From: Microlunatus kandeliicorticis
GTDB lineage: Bacteria > Actinomycetota > Actinomycetes > Propionibacteriales > Propionibacteriaceae
Length of the DNA stretch: 64,000 bases
Assembly (NCBI RefSeq): GCF_014137855.1
Contig: NZ_JACGWT010000005.1
Coordinates: 248,001-312,000 of the forward strand
Reading direction: 5' to 3'
The notes beneath the pieces are model-generated. The model saw only the letters and a list, made by a program, of their open reading frames with translations, was not told the origin of the DNA and made no database searches. The position numbers and the translations under genes are program-made. This document shows, piece after piece, positions 19,539 to 28,843 of the stretch. Every line of letters begins with the position of its first letter. Position 1 is the stretch's first letter.

Positions 19539-20465
19539 TCAGAAGACGACGGTCGTGGCGCCGTTGAGCAGGATCCGGTCCTCCGCCTGCCAGCGCACCG
19601 CACGGCTCAGCACCGCCCGCTCGATGTCGGCGCCCCACCGGGTCAGGTCGGCCGGCGTCGCCTCGTGGGTCACCCGGACGACGTCCTGCTCGATGATCGG
19701 CCCCTCGTCGAGGTCGGCGGTGACGAAGTGCGCGGTGGCCCCGATCAGCTTCACCCCGCGCCGCTTGGCCTGGTCGTAGGGCTTGGCCCCGGCGAACGCC
19801 GGCAGGAACGAGTGGTGGATGTTGATCGCCGGGATGCCGTGCCGGCCGAGCCGGTCGAGCAGGTCGGCGGACAGGATCTGCATGTAGCGGGCCAGCACGA
19901 CGAAGTCGATGCCCGGTCCCGCCCCGGTCGTCCCGGCGTCCCCGGTCAGCAGCCGCAGCTGCTCGGCCTCGGCGGCCGGCTTGGTCTCCCGGGTCACCGG
20001 GATGTGGTGGAACGGCACCCCGAACCGTTCGACCTCGGGCCGCAGGTCGTCGTGGTTGGCGATCACCGAGGCGACCTCGACCCCGAGCGTCCCGCGCTGC
20101 CAGCGCCAGAGCAGGTCGAGCAGGCAGTGGTCGTAGCGGGAGACGAAGATCGAGATCCGCTTGGGTCGGGCGGCGTCGGTGAACCGGGCCTCCATCGCGT
20201 ACCGCTGCCCCACCCGGGCGTCGAACTCGGCGGCCAGCGCGTCCAGCCGGTCGGCCAGCCCGTCGAGCGAGAAGGCCATCCGCAGGAAGAACCGGCCGCC
20301 GCCGACCGGGTCGGAGGAGTACTGGTCGGAGTGGGTGATGTTGGCGCCACGCTCGAACAGGAAGGCGGTCACCGCCGCCACGATCCCGGGCTGGTCGGGG
20401 CAGGAGACGAGCAGCCGGCCGATCCCGGGCCTGGCCGACGCGGGTGCCGGATCGGAGGGGGTCAC
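19539..20465 (-). CDS. purU: Formyltetrahydrofolate deformylase
   Basis: 308 aa enzyme hydrolysing 10-formyl-THF to formate and THF, balancing one-carbon pools. An N-terminal ACT domain (LLVSCPDQPGIVAAVTAFLFERGANI) precedes the formyl-transferase fold. The catalytic triad is visible as N in INIHHSFLPAF, the first H of the same motif, and D in DEGPIIEQD. GTG at 20465 has GAGGAG 8 nt upstream. Divergent from the glycosyltransferase gene. Confidence 0.96.
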   Translation of the reverse strand: MTPSDPAPASARPGIGRLLVSCPDQPGIVAAVTAFLFERGANITHSDQYSSDPVGGGRFFLRMAFSLDGLADRLDALAAEFDARVGQRYAMEARFTDAARPKRISIFVSRYDHCLLDLLWRWQRGTLGVEVASVIANHDDLRPEVERFGVPFHHIPVTRETKPAAEAEQLRLLTGDAGTTGAGPGIDFVVLARYMQILSADLLDRLGRHGIPAINIHHSFLPAFAGAKPYDQAKRRGVKLIGATAHFVTADLDEGPIIEQDVVRVTHEATPADLTRWGADIERAVLSRAVRWQAEDRILLNGATTVVF

Positions 20466-20550
20466 GGGTACTACTCCTCGGGTGCTCGCGTGGTGCTCGC
20501 GCCGGCCTCGGCCGGTCGTGTCGGACGGCTCAGTGTGCCAGCCCCGGTGA

Positions 20551-20556
20551 TAGATT
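20551..20556 (+). promoter_or_regulatory. -10 box upstream of GT87-like gene
   Basis: TAGATT on the plus strand, giving a predicted start near 20563 and a leader of about 30 nt to the GTG at 20592. It argues against the earlier in-frame GTG at 20549, which would fall upstream of the transcript. No clear -35. Confidence 0.4.
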
Positions 20557-20591
20557 CCCTCGACCCGACCGACCCGCAGCGGAAGTCACAG

Positions 20592-21878
20592 GTGTTGTCT
20601 CCATCCACGCCCGCGTCGCCGAGCACCGACCACCGGCGGGGCGGGCGCAGCATCGTCGCCGGGTGGCTGGTCACCCGGGTGCTGATGATCGTGCTGCTGC
20701 TCGCCGCCGAACGGGTGGCGCTCGGCGATCCCACCTACTACTGGCGCAAGATCGGCGCGATGTTCGACGTCGGGCTGGCCCAGACGCTGAACGAGTACCC
20801 GACCCCGGTGACCTGGATGCTGTGGGTGCCCTACGCCCTCGGCGGCGGCACCCGGCTCGGCTACCGGATCGCCTTCATCGTGCTGATGATGGCGCTCGAC
20901 GCCGTCTTCTGCTGGCTGCTGTGGCGGCTCAACACCCGGCGGCGCGACGCCGCGGTCGACTTCTGGCTGGCCTTCCTCTTCCTGATCGGACCGCTGAGCT
21001 ATCTGCGCTTCGACCTGGTCCCGGCCGTGCTGGCCGGCGCCGCGCTGCTGCTGGTGGCCCGGCGCCCGGCGGTGGCCGGCGTCCTCACCGGCATCGGGGC
21101 GGCGATCAAGCTCTGGCCGGCGCTGCTGATCGGCCTGGTCGCCGCCGAGCGCCGGGTGCGCCGGCGGGCGCTGCTCGGCTTCCTGGTCAGCGGGATCGGG
21201 CTGGCGGTGCTCAGCCTGGTCTTCGGCGGCTGGAGCCGGCTGGTCTCGCCGCTGACCTGGCAGTCCGACCGCGGGCTGCAGATCGAGTCGCCGTGGGCCA
21301 CCCCGTTGATGGTGCTGCGGGCGCTGCGCCCGGACGTCTGGCGGGTCGACATCTCCCGCTACCAGGCCTACGAGATCTTCGGGCCCGGCGTGCAGGGCTT
21401 CCTGGTGGCCAGCACGGTGGCCACCGTGCTCGGTCTGCTGGTGATCGCCGGGCTGATCGCCCGGGCCTTCCGGCACGGGAACCCGACCCCGGTCGCGGTC
21501 GGGCTCGGGATGCTGGCGGTGATCGCGATCATGACCATCACCAACAAGACGCTGTCGCCGCAGTACCTGCTCTGGCTCGGCGGCCCGATGGCCGGGTTGC
21601 TGCTGATGGACCGGCGGGTCCGGCACGAACGCCGGGCGCTGGTGCGCCGGCTGGCCATCCAGCTGCTGGTGCTGGCCGCGCTCACCCAGCTGGTCTACCC
21701 GCTGCTCTACAGCGGGCTGCAGGGGCTGCACGGGAACGGACTCACCCTCGTCGCCACCGTGGTGCTGACCCTGCGGAACCTCGCGCTGCTGGTCTTCACC
21801 GTCGCGGTCTGCGCCTCCGCCTGGCGGGCGCTGCGGCCGGCTCCGACGCCGGTCGTCCCGCTCGCCCCGCCGATCTGA
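20592..21878 (+). CDS. GT87-like polyprenyl-phosphate-sugar mannosyltransferase (DUF2029)
   Basis: 428 aa with about 10-11 membrane helices. The GT-C-type segment YLRFDLVPAVLAGAALLL has the acidic residue in an early loop, followed by GVLTGIGAAIKLWPALLIGLVAA, a pattern typical of GT87 alpha-mannosyltransferases (PimE-type) that elongate cell-envelope glycolipids from polyprenol-phosphate sugars. Acceptor and sugar cannot be stated. The GTG at 20592 fits the TAGATT promoter; the ribosome site is weak. It is followed by a sugar kinase 19 nt later, perhaps an operon. Confidence 0.82.
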   Translation: MLSPSTPASPSTDHRRGGRSIVAGWLVTRVLMIVLLLAAERVALGDPTYYWRKIGAMFDVGLAQTLNEYPTPVTWMLWVPYALGGGTRLGYRIAFIVLMMALDAVFCWLLWRLNTRRRDAAVDFWLAFLFLIGPLSYLRFDLVPAVLAGAALLLVARRPAVAGVLTGIGAAIKLWPALLIGLVAAERRVRRRALLGFLVSGIGLAVLSLVFGGWSRLVSPLTWQSDRGLQIESPWATPLMVLRALRPDVWRVDISRYQAYEIFGPGVQGFLVASTVATVLGLLVIAGLIARAFRHGNPTPVAVGLGMLAVIAIMTITNKTLSPQYLLWLGGPMAGLLLMDRRVRHERRALVRRLAIQLLVLAALTQLVYPLLYSGLQGLHGNGLTLVATVVLTLRNLALLVFTVAVCASAWRALRPAPTPVVPLAPPI

Positions 21879-21897
21879 CCCGCCGGACCGCCGACCC

Positions 21898-22911
21898 GTG
21901 ACCTCCCCCGCCCCCTCGCCTCCCCGCTCACCCGCCGGCCCCGCGCTGCTGCTCGCCGGTGACGTCGGCGGCACCAGCACCCGGCTCGCGCTGGCCGCAC
22001 CGGACGGGACGCTGCTGGCCGTCGCCCGCGGCGGGCCCGGCAACCCCAACGCCCTCGGTCACCCGGCCGCTGCGGACGAGCTCGCCGCGGTGTTCGGCCG
22101 GTGTCTCCGGGCCGCCCGGGCGACCGATGCCGACGCCCTCCGGGTACGCGGGGTGCTGGGCATGGCCGGGGCGAGCGCGCTGACCGACGTGGACGGATTC
22201 CTGGCCCGGGCGCTGCCCGGGGTGGCGCCCGGGTCGGTCCGGGTGCTGCCCGACCTGGCCGTCGCCTTCTCCTCGGCCAGCGCCGAGCGCCGCGGCTACG
22301 TGCTGCTGGCCGGCACCGGCGCCGGCGCGGTCCAGGTGGCCGACGGCGCGCTGGTCGAGCGGCGCGACGGCTGGGGCTGGCTGCTGGGCGACGCCGGGTC
22401 GGCGTTCTGGCTGGGCCGCGAGGCGGTCCGGGCCACCCTAGACGTGCTGGAGCGCGGCGACGCTCCCGGTCCGCTGGCCGCAGCCGTGCTGGCCGCCACC
22501 GGGTCCCGGGACGTCAGCTCGTTGCTGGCCGCGGTCTACCGCCGGCCGCCGGTCGAGCTGGCCGGGCTCGCGCCCCAGATCAGCGCCGCCGCGTCCGCCG
22601 ACCCGGTGGCCGCGTCGATCGCCGCCCGCGGCGCCGACCGGCTGCTGGCGTCCTGGCACGCCCTCGATCCGCGGCCCGGGCTGCCGGTGGTGCTGACCGG
22701 GTCGGTGCTGGTGCGTCCCGGCCCGGTCGGCGACCGGGTGCGGGCCGCGCTGGGTGGCGTCGGGGCGGCCAACCCGGTCCACGTGGCCGGCGACGGACTC
22801 GCCGGTGCGCTCTGGCTGGCCGTCGGCGACGGGACGCCTGCGGGAACGGGTCCGCCGCCCCTCGACCACACGCGGCTGGTGGCTCAAGACTTCACCGACA
22901 CGTGTGGGTAG
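21898..22911 (+). CDS. BadF/BadG-type sugar kinase (N-acetylglucosamine kinase-like)
   Basis: 337-aa ASKHA-fold ATPase. Phosphate-1 motif GDVGGTSTRLAL is near residue 20; LLAGTGAGAVQVADG and GWGWLLGDAGSAFWLGREAV match the family that includes GlcNAc and glucosamine kinases. Likely role is phosphorylating an amino sugar during wall recycling or catabolism, but the substrate is inferred from the family only. Start is GTG at 21898, 19 nt after the glycosyltransferase. kgd follows after 38 nt. Confidence 0.8.
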   Translation: MTSPAPSPPRSPAGPALLLAGDVGGTSTRLALAAPDGTLLAVARGGPGNPNALGHPAAADELAAVFGRCLRAARATDADALRVRGVLGMAGASALTDVDGFLARALPGVAPGSVRVLPDLAVAFSSASAERRGYVLLAGTGAGAVQVADGALVERRDGWGWLLGDAGSAFWLGREAVRATLDVLERGDAPGPLAAAVLAATGSRDVSSLLAAVYRRPPVELAGLAPQISAAASADPVAASIAARGADRLLASWHALDPRPGLPVVLTGSVLVRPGPVGDRVRAALGGVGAANPVHVAGDGLAGALWLAVGDGTPAGTGPPPLDHTRLVAQDFTDTCG

Positions 22912-22949
22912 CCTAGGGACGCACGCGACCGACGAGGAAGAAGGCGATT

Positions 22950-25900
22950 GTGGCCAGCGAGGCCGATCACTCCACCCTGCAGGAACACCCCGGCGCCGCA
23001 GAGGAGTTCGGCGCCAACGACTGGCTGATCGAGGAGATGTACGAGCGCTACCGCTCGGACCCCGGATCGGTCGACCAGCAGTGGGTGCGGTTCTTCGAGT
23101 CCTCCCCGGAGTTCGGCGCGTCCGCCAGCAACGGCTCGGGCAACGGCTCCGGCCACGGCTCCGGCAACGGTTCCGGGCGCAGCGCGACCCCCGCCGCGGG
23201 CGCCGGGCAGACCAAGACGGTGGCCGCCCCGCAGCCCGCCAGCCAGCCCGCCGACCGGTCGTCGAACGGCCACGCCGGGAGCAGTGGCATCAAGGCGAGC
23301 AACGGGGCGAGCAGCTCGGGCGGCAACGGCAGCCGTCCGCGGCCCGCGGCCAAGACCGAGGAGCGCAAGGAGAGCGAGGGCACCAGCCGGGCCGCCCAGA
23401 GCGGGAAGAAGACCGAGGCCGCGAAGTCGGGCCCGTCGCGTCCGGGCAGCAGCTCGGGCGCCGTCCCCGCCGACCCGCCGAACCCGGGTGACCGTCCCGC
23501 GGTCGACCTGCAGGGACCGGAGCGGATCGTCCTCAAGGGCGCCCCGGCCCGGACCGCCAAGAACATGGACGCCTCGCTGACCGTTCCGACTGCGACCAGC
23601 GTGCGGTCGCTCCCGGTCAAGCTGCTGATCGACCAGCGGGTCGTGATCAACAACCACCTCCGTCGCTCGCGCGGCGGCAAGGTGTCGTTCACCCACATCC
23701 TGGGCTACGCGATGATCAAGGCCCTCAAGGCCGTCCCCGGGATGAACTACGGGTACGAGGAGACCGACGGCAAGCCGACGCTGATCAAGCCGCGGCACAT
23801 CAACCTCGGTCTGGCCATCGACCTGCCCAAGCCCGACGGCACCCGTCAGCTGCTGGTGCCGAGCATCAAGAGCTGCGAGGACCTCGACTTCGCGCAGTTC
23901 TGGGCCGCCTACGAAGAGGTGGTCAAGAAGGCTCGGGCCGGCAAGCTGACCGTCGCCGACTTCGCCGACACCACGATCACCCTGACCAACCCGGGCACCA
24001 TCGGCACCAACCACTCGGTGCCGCGGCTGATGAACGGCCAGGGCTGCATCATCGGCGTCGGGTCGATGGACTACCCGCCGGAGTTCCAGGGGTCCGACCC
24101 GGACCGGCTCTCCGACATGAGCGTCTCCAAGGTGCTCACGCTGACCTCGACCTACGACCACCGGGTCATCCAGGGCGCCCAGTCCGGCGAGTTCCTGGCC
24201 AAGCTGCACCACCTGCTGCTCGGCGAGGACGGCTTCTACGACGAGATCTTCGCCGCCCTGCGGATCCCGTACGAGCCGATCCGCTGGGCCCAGGACCAGA
24301 GCGCGCACCACGAGGTCCAGGTCAGCAAGAACGCCCGGATCTTCGAGCTCATCCACGCCTACCGGGTGCGCGGCCACCTGATGGCCGACACCGACCCGCT
24401 CGAGTACCGGCAGCGCAGCCACCACGACCTCGACGTCCAGAGCCACGGGCTGACCCTCTGGGACCTCGACCGCGAGTTCGCCACCGGCTCGTTCGGCGGC
24501 GGGCGCGGGCTGATGAAGATGCGCCACATCCTCGGCATCCTGCGCGACTCCTACTGCCGGACCACCGGCATCGAGTACATGCACATCCAGGAGCCGGCCC
24601 AGCGCAAGTGGATCCAGGACCGGGTCGAGCGGCCGCACGAGTCGCTGCCCCGCGAGGAGCACCTGCGGATCCTGGACAAGCTCAACGAGGCCGAGATCTT
24701 CGAGACCTTCTTGCAGACGAAGTTCGTCGGGCAGAAGCGGTTCAGCCTCGAGGGCGGCGAGTCGACGATCGCGCTGCTCGACGAGATCTGCGAGCAGGCC
24801 GCCGACGACGGGCTCGAGGAGGTCTGCATCGGGATGCCGCACCGCGGTCGGCTGAACGTGCTGGCCAACATCGTCGGCAAGTCCTACGGCGACATCTTCC
24901 GCGAGTTCGAGGGCAACATCGACCCGCGCACCGTCCAGGGCTCGGGTGACGTCAAGTACCACCTGGGCGCCGAGGGCCAGTTCACCTCGATGTCCGGCAA
25001 CACCATCAAGACGTCGGTGGCCGCGAACCCCTCGCACCTCGAGGCGGTCGACCCGGTGCTCGAGGGCATCGCGCGGGCCAAGCAGGACATCCTCAACCGC
25101 GGCGCGGAGTACCCGGTGCTGCCGGTGCTGATGCACGGAGACGCGGCCTTCGCCGGTCAGGGTGTGGTCGCCGAGACGCTCAACCTGTCCCAGCTCCGCG
25201 GCTACCGGACCGGCGGCACGTTGCACGTGGTCGTCAACAACCAGGTCGGCTTCACCACCAGCCCGACCGAGTCGCGCAGCTCGATGTACTGCACCGACGT
25301 GGCCCGGATGATCCAGGCGCCGATCTTCCACGTGAACGGCGACGACCCCGAGGCCTGCATCCGGGTGGCCCGGCTGGCCTACGAGTTCCGCCAGGAGTTC
25401 AACAAGGACGTCGTCATCGACGTCGTCTGCTACCGGCGGCGCGGGCACAACGAGGGCGACGACCCGAGCTTCACCCAGCCGCTGATGTACGACCTGATCG
25501 AGAAGAAGCGCTCGACCCGCAAGCTCTACACCGAGGCGCTGATCGGCCGCGGCGACATCACCGTCGAGGACGCCGAGGCGGTGATGACCCGGTTCCAGCA
25601 GCGGCTGGAGAGCGTGTTCGCCGAGGTCCGCGACGCCTCCGCCCCGGTCGAGCAGCCCGACTACCGGCGGGTGCCGAAGTACCCGGCGAAGTCGGGCGCC
25701 AAGCACGGCACCGCGATCACCCCGGAGACGCTCAAGAAGATCGCCGACGCCCACACCAACGTACCCGACGGCTTCACCGTCCACCCGAAGGTGATGCCGC
25801 AGCTGCAGCGCCGGGCCGCGGCGATCACCCAGGGCCCGATCGACTGGGCCACCGGCGAGATCCTCGCCTTCGGCTCGCTGGTGGCCGAGGGACGTGCGGT

Positions 25901-26882
25901 CCGGCTGAGCGGTCAGGACAGCCGCCGCGGCACCTTCGTCCAGCGGTTCGCCGCGGTGGTCGACCGGATCACCGGCGAGTCCTGGGTGCCGCTGCAGCAC
26001 GTCGACGACGAGCAGGGCAAGTTCCACGTCTACGACTCGCTGCTCAGCGAGTACGCGGCGATGGGCTTCGAGTACGGCTACTCGGTGGCCCGGCCTGAGG
26101 CGCTGGTGCTCTGGGAGGCGCAGTTCGGCGACTTCGCCAACGGCGCCCAGACGATCATCGACGAGTTCATCACCTCCGGTCAGGCCAAGTGGACCCAGAA
26201 GTCGGGGGTGGTGCTGCTGCTCCCCCACGGCTACGAGGGCCAGGGTCCCGACCACAGCTCGGCCCGGATCGAGCGCTGGCTGCAGCTGGCCGCCGAGGAG
26301 GCGATCAGCGTCGCCCAGCCGTCGACCCCGGCGAGCTACTTCCACCTGCTCCGCAAGCAGGCGCTCGGGTCGCGGCACCGTCCGCTGGTGGTGATGACCC
26401 CGAAGCGGATGCTCCGGATGAAGGCGGCGGTCAGCCAGCCCGACGACTTCACCGAGGGCGACTGGCGTCCGGTGCTGCCCGACGCGTCGATCGCCGACCC
26501 GGGCAGGGTGACCAAGGTGCTGCTGTGCACCGGCATGGTCCGCTGGGACCTCGAGGCCGAGCGCAAGAAGCGCGGGCTCGACGGGACCGTGGCGATCGTC
26601 CCGCTCGAGCGGCTCTACCCGCTGCCGGCCGCCGAGATCGCCGCCGAGCTCGGCCGGTACGAGAACGCGCAGTCGGTCACCTGGGTGCAGAACGAGCCGC
26701 AGAACCAGGGCGCGTGGCCGTTCATGGCGCTCAACCTGGTGTCCGCGCTGACCGAGCAGGACCCGGGCTTCGCGCTGCCGCTCGACGCGGTCACCCGGCC
26801 CGCGTCGTCCGCGCCGTCGGTGGGCTCGGCCAAGGTGCACGAGGCCGAGGCCAAGCAGCTGCTGGAGAACGCGCTCGGCTGA
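22950..26882 (+). CDS. kgd: Multifunctional 2-oxoglutarate enzyme (E1o/E2 fusion)
   Basis: 1310-aa actinobacterial Kgd, giving 2-oxoglutarate dehydrogenase and decarboxylase activities in the TCA cycle. A short E1-type N terminus (NDWLIEEMYERYRSDPGSV) is followed by a long Gly/Ser/Asn-rich linker (about 52-175). The E2 acyltransferase domain (to about 430) contains the DHRVIQGAQSGEFL active site. The thiamine-diphosphate E1 domain includes GMPHRGRLNVLANIVGKSYGDIFREFEG, HGDAAFAGQGVV and VVNNQVGFTTSP. It lacks its own lipoyl domain, as usual for Kgd, so E2p lipoyl partners act in trans. GTG at 22950 has GAAGG 5-6 nt upstream. Confidence 0.97.
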   Translation: MASEADHSTLQEHPGAAEEFGANDWLIEEMYERYRSDPGSVDQQWVRFFESSPEFGASASNGSGNGSGHGSGNGSGRSATPAAGAGQTKTVAAPQPASQPADRSSNGHAGSSGIKASNGASSSGGNGSRPRPAAKTEERKESEGTSRAAQSGKKTEAAKSGPSRPGSSSGAVPADPPNPGDRPAVDLQGPERIVLKGAPARTAKNMDASLTVPTATSVRSLPVKLLIDQRVVINNHLRRSRGGKVSFTHILGYAMIKALKAVPGMNYGYEETDGKPTLIKPRHINLGLAIDLPKPDGTRQLLVPSIKSCEDLDFAQFWAAYEEVVKKARAGKLTVADFADTTITLTNPGTIGTNHSVPRLMNGQGCIIGVGSMDYPPEFQGSDPDRLSDMSVSKVLTLTSTYDHRVIQGAQSGEFLAKLHHLLLGEDGFYDEIFAALRIPYEPIRWAQDQSAHHEVQVSKNARIFELIHAYRVRGHLMADTDPLEYRQRSHHDLDVQSHGLTLWDLDREFATGSFGGGRGLMKMRHILGILRDSYCRTTGIEYMHIQEPAQRKWIQDRVERPHESLPREEHLRILDKLNEAEIFETFLQTKFVGQKRFSLEGGESTIALLDEICEQAADDGLEEVCIGMPHRGRLNVLANIVGKSYGDIFREFEGNIDPRTVQGSGDVKYHLGAEGQFTSMSGNTIKTSVAANPSHLEAVDPVLEGIARAKQDILNRGAEYPVLPVLMHGDAAFAGQGVVAETLNLSQLRGYRTGGTLHVVVNNQVGFTTSPTESRSSMYCTDVARMIQAPIFHVNGDDPEACIRVARLAYEFRQEFNKDVVIDVVCYRRRGHNEGDDPSFTQPLMYDLIEKKRSTRKLYTEALIGRGDITVEDAEAVMTRFQQRLESVFAEVRDASAPVEQPDYRRVPKYPAKSGAKHGTAITPETLKKIADAHTNVPDGFTVHPKVMPQLQRRAAAITQGPIDWATGEILAFGSLVAEGRAVRLSGQDSRRGTFVQRFAAVVDRITGESWVPLQHVDDEQGKFHVYDSLLSEYAAMGFEYGYSVARPEALVLWEAQFGDFANGAQTIIDEFITSGQAKWTQKSGVVLLLPHGYEGQGPDHSSARIERWLQLAAEEAISVAQPSTPASYFHLLRKQALGSRHRPLVVMTPKRMLRMKAAVSQPDDFTEGDWRPVLPDASIADPGRVTKVLLCTGMVRWDLEAERKKRGLDGTVAIVPLERLYPLPAAEIAAELGRYENAQSVTWVQNEPQNQGAWPFMALNLVSALTEQDPGFALPLDAVTRPASSAPSVGSAKVHEAEAKQLLENALG

Positions 26883-26885
26883 GCC

Positions 26886-27071
26886 GTGTACTTCACCGAC
26901 CGCGGCATCGAGGAGCTCGAGCGACGCCGGGGTGACGACGAGGTCACCCTGGCGTGGCTCGCCGAGCAGCTGCGCACCTTCGTCGACCTGAACCCCGACT
27001 TCGAGACCCCGGTCGAGCGGCTGGCGACCTGGCTGGCCCGGCTCGACGACGAGGACGACCCGGACGACTGA
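26886..27071 (+). CDS. DUF6104 family small acidic protein
   Basis: 61 aa (starts MYFTDRGIEELERRRGDDEVTLAWLAEQLRTFVDLNPDFETPVERLATWLARLDDEDD). A conserved uncharacterised family found next to kgd in many Actinomycetota. GTG at 26886 is 3 nt after the kgd stop, so it is co-transcribed with it and may be functionally linked. Strongly acidic C terminus. Confidence 0.85.
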   Translation: MYFTDRGIEELERRRGDDEVTLAWLAEQLRTFVDLNPDFETPVERLATWLARLDDEDDPDD

Positions 27072-27104
27072 CGGGGACGGCTGAGACGTTCCTGGGCCGA
27101 TCGA

Positions 27105-27977
27105 TCAGGCGATCCCGGCCTGGTAGTGGCTGAGCGCCTCGGCGGCGGTGAGCGTCCGGGTGTAGACAGCGGCCTCGTCGAACGAGGCGCCGAGGAAATA
27201 GCCGGTGAGCAGTCCCGTCGACCAGCCGAGCAGGCTGTCGTAGGAGATCCGGACGTACCCGGTCACGCTGGCCGACGGCCCGTTCGCGCTGCTGCCGACC
27301 AGGACGCCGTCGACGTAGAGCCGCAGCCCGGCCGACCCCGAGGTGGCCAGCACGTGGTGCCAGTTGCCGTCGTTGTAGGACCCGGAGCTCACCACGACCA
27401 CCTTGCCGAGGACGCCGTTGACCACGCCGAAGGCGACCTGCCCGCTATTGGTCAGGTAGACCGGCCGGTCGAGCGTCAAGGACCCCCCGGTGTTGGCGCT
27501 GCCGATGCCGATCAGCAGCCCGCCGTTGGTGCTGATGGTCCGGAACCAGACCTCCTCGGAGCACGCGACCGGGCAGGTCAGGGTGGCGTTGGCGCTGACG
27601 TAGCCGGTGCTGCCGTCGGTGGTGATCGCACTCCCCCCGTCGCGGACGCAGGCCTGGGTGATCCCGCGGGTGACGGTGCCGCGGTAGGTGCCGGTCCGGC
27701 TGTTGCCGCTGCTGTCGGCCGCGGTGGTGCCGCTGGTCTCGTCGAGCGCCCAGTAGAGCGCAGGCCCCCCGCCGGTGACCGCGCCGGCGCAGGTGAAGTA
27801 GGTCCGGGTGCCCACGGTGTCGGTGCTGTTGGTCACCTGGGCGGTGAACGCCGCCCCGGAGCCGGGGACGACGGCGCACAGCACGCTGACCAGCAGCGCG
27901 GCGACCAGGCCGGCGAGCACCCGACGGCGACGCCCCGGGTCCGGACCGATCCAGCGCGCCCAGCGCGACCCGGTCAC
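27105..27977 (-). CDS. LamG-domain secreted protein with SipW-type signal
   Basis: 290 aa. An N-terminal hydrophobic segment (VLAGLVAALLVSVLCAVVPG) leads into GAAFTAQVTNSTDTVGT, closely matching AAFTASITNSVNTAGA in the TasA-like protein two genes upstream, so both are probably cut by the same SipW-type peptidase. The remainder is a concanavalin-like LamG domain (ALYWALDETSGTTAADSSGN; WHHVLATSGSAGLRLYVDGVLVGSS; SFDEAAVYTRTLTAAEALSHY), likely binding carbohydrate or another surface ligand. GTG at 27977 overlaps the peptidase stop by 4 nt. The last gene of the operon. Confidence 0.82.
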   Translation of the reverse strand: MTGSRWARWIGPDPGRRRRVLAGLVAALLVSVLCAVVPGSGAAFTAQVTNSTDTVGTRTYFTCAGAVTGGGPALYWALDETSGTTAADSSGNSRTGTYRGTVTRGITQACVRDGGSAITTDGSTGYVSANATLTCPVACSEEVWFRTISTNGGLLIGIGSANTGGSLTLDRPVYLTNSGQVAFGVVNGVLGKVVVVSSGSYNDGNWHHVLATSGSAGLRLYVDGVLVGSSANGPSASVTGYVRISYDSLLGWSTGLLTGYFLGASFDEAAVYTRTLTAAEALSHYQAGIA

Positions 27978-28843
27978 GCCGGCGGCCCCGGTTCGTCCTC
28001 GGGTCCGTCCTCGACCTCGTCCGCGGGCGGCACCGGGGCCAGCCCGACCAGCAGCGACCAGAGCAGCGGCAGCAGGCTGACCGCGATCATCCCGACCAGC
28101 CACCAGCCGCGCAGGTAGGGGCTGCCGTCGACGCGGACCGGGCCGCCGGGCGCGGTGGAGGCGACCGGCACCACCCCGGCCTCGCCCGTGCGCAGCACGA
28201 TCGCGTGACCGTCCGCCCCGGTGATCCGGGTCGGCAGCAGCCCGGCGGACACCACGCTCGCCTCGGGGCCGCCGGGGCGGACCCCCACCCCGATCAGCAC
28301 CGGCTGGACCAGCGGGCGGAGCACGAGCAGGCAGCCGGCGACCAGCAGGCAGGTGCCGAGGATGCGGACCGTCGACCGCCACCGCGGCCCGAGGTAGAGC
28401 CCGGTCGCAGCGAGCAGCACCACCTCGCCGAGCAGCAGCGTCGGGAGGGCGCGGACCAGCCAGCCCAACGCGGGAACGGCGACGGTGACCCGACCGATCA
28501 GGTCGTGCTGCCGGACCGGGAGCGGGTCCGGACTGCCGTTGAGGTCACCCTGGACCACCACCGCACCGTCGGTCGGGGCCGTCCGGACGCGGTGGGTGAC
28601 GATCACGTCCGGCCGGTTGGCCGGCCGGTAACTGACCACGTCGCCGACCCGCAGCGCGGGCAGCGCCACCGGCCGGGTGAGGATCAGCGTCCCCACCGGC
28701 GCGGCGGTGCCCATCGAGGGCGTCCGGATGACCGCCCAGTCACCGCCGGTCAGCCGCCAACCCAGCGCCGCGGCGACCAGCCCCAGACAGCCGACCACCG
28801 CGACGCCGACGGCGACCCGACGGATCAGGAGGTGAAGGTCCAC
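27974..28843 (-). CDS. sipW: SipW-like (ER-type) signal peptidase I
   Basis: 289-aa membrane peptidase of family S26B. Catalytic Ser is in RTPSMGTAAPVGTLIL, His in VIVTHRV, and the Asp region is QGDLNGSPDP, a Ser-His-Asp set rather than Ser-Lys. One helix precedes the catalytic domain and two to three follow, with a long C-terminal extension of about 100 residues ending in an acidic tail. GTG at 28843 overlaps the upstream gene by 19 nt and has no clear ribosome site, so it probably relies on translational coupling. Predicted substrates are its two operon neighbours. Confidence 0.85.
   Translation of the reverse strand: MDLHLLIRRVAVGVAVVGCLGLVAAALGWRLTGGDWAVIRTPSMGTAAPVGTLILTRPVALPALRVGDVVSYRPANRPDVIVTHRVRTAPTDGAVVVQGDLNGSPDPLPVRQHDLIGRVTVAVPALGWLVRALPTLLLGEVVLLAATGLYLGPRWRSTVRILGTCLLVAGCLLVLRPLVQPVLIGVGVRPGGPEASVVSAGLLPTRITGADGHAIVLRTGEAGVVPVASTAPGGPVRVDGSPYLRGWWLVGMIAVSLLPLLWSLLVGLAPVPPADEVEDGPEDEPGPPA

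Noticed and set aside
19503-20591. Upstream 363-codon extension of the GT87-like gene
   Set aside because: It is antisense to purU, with no membrane or domain pattern; the TAGATT promoter and the GTG at 20592 mark the real start.
22884-26840. 1318-codon open frame antisense to kgd
   Set aside because: Mirror of the kgd coding sequence; composition is Arg/His/Leu-rich and no motif is present.
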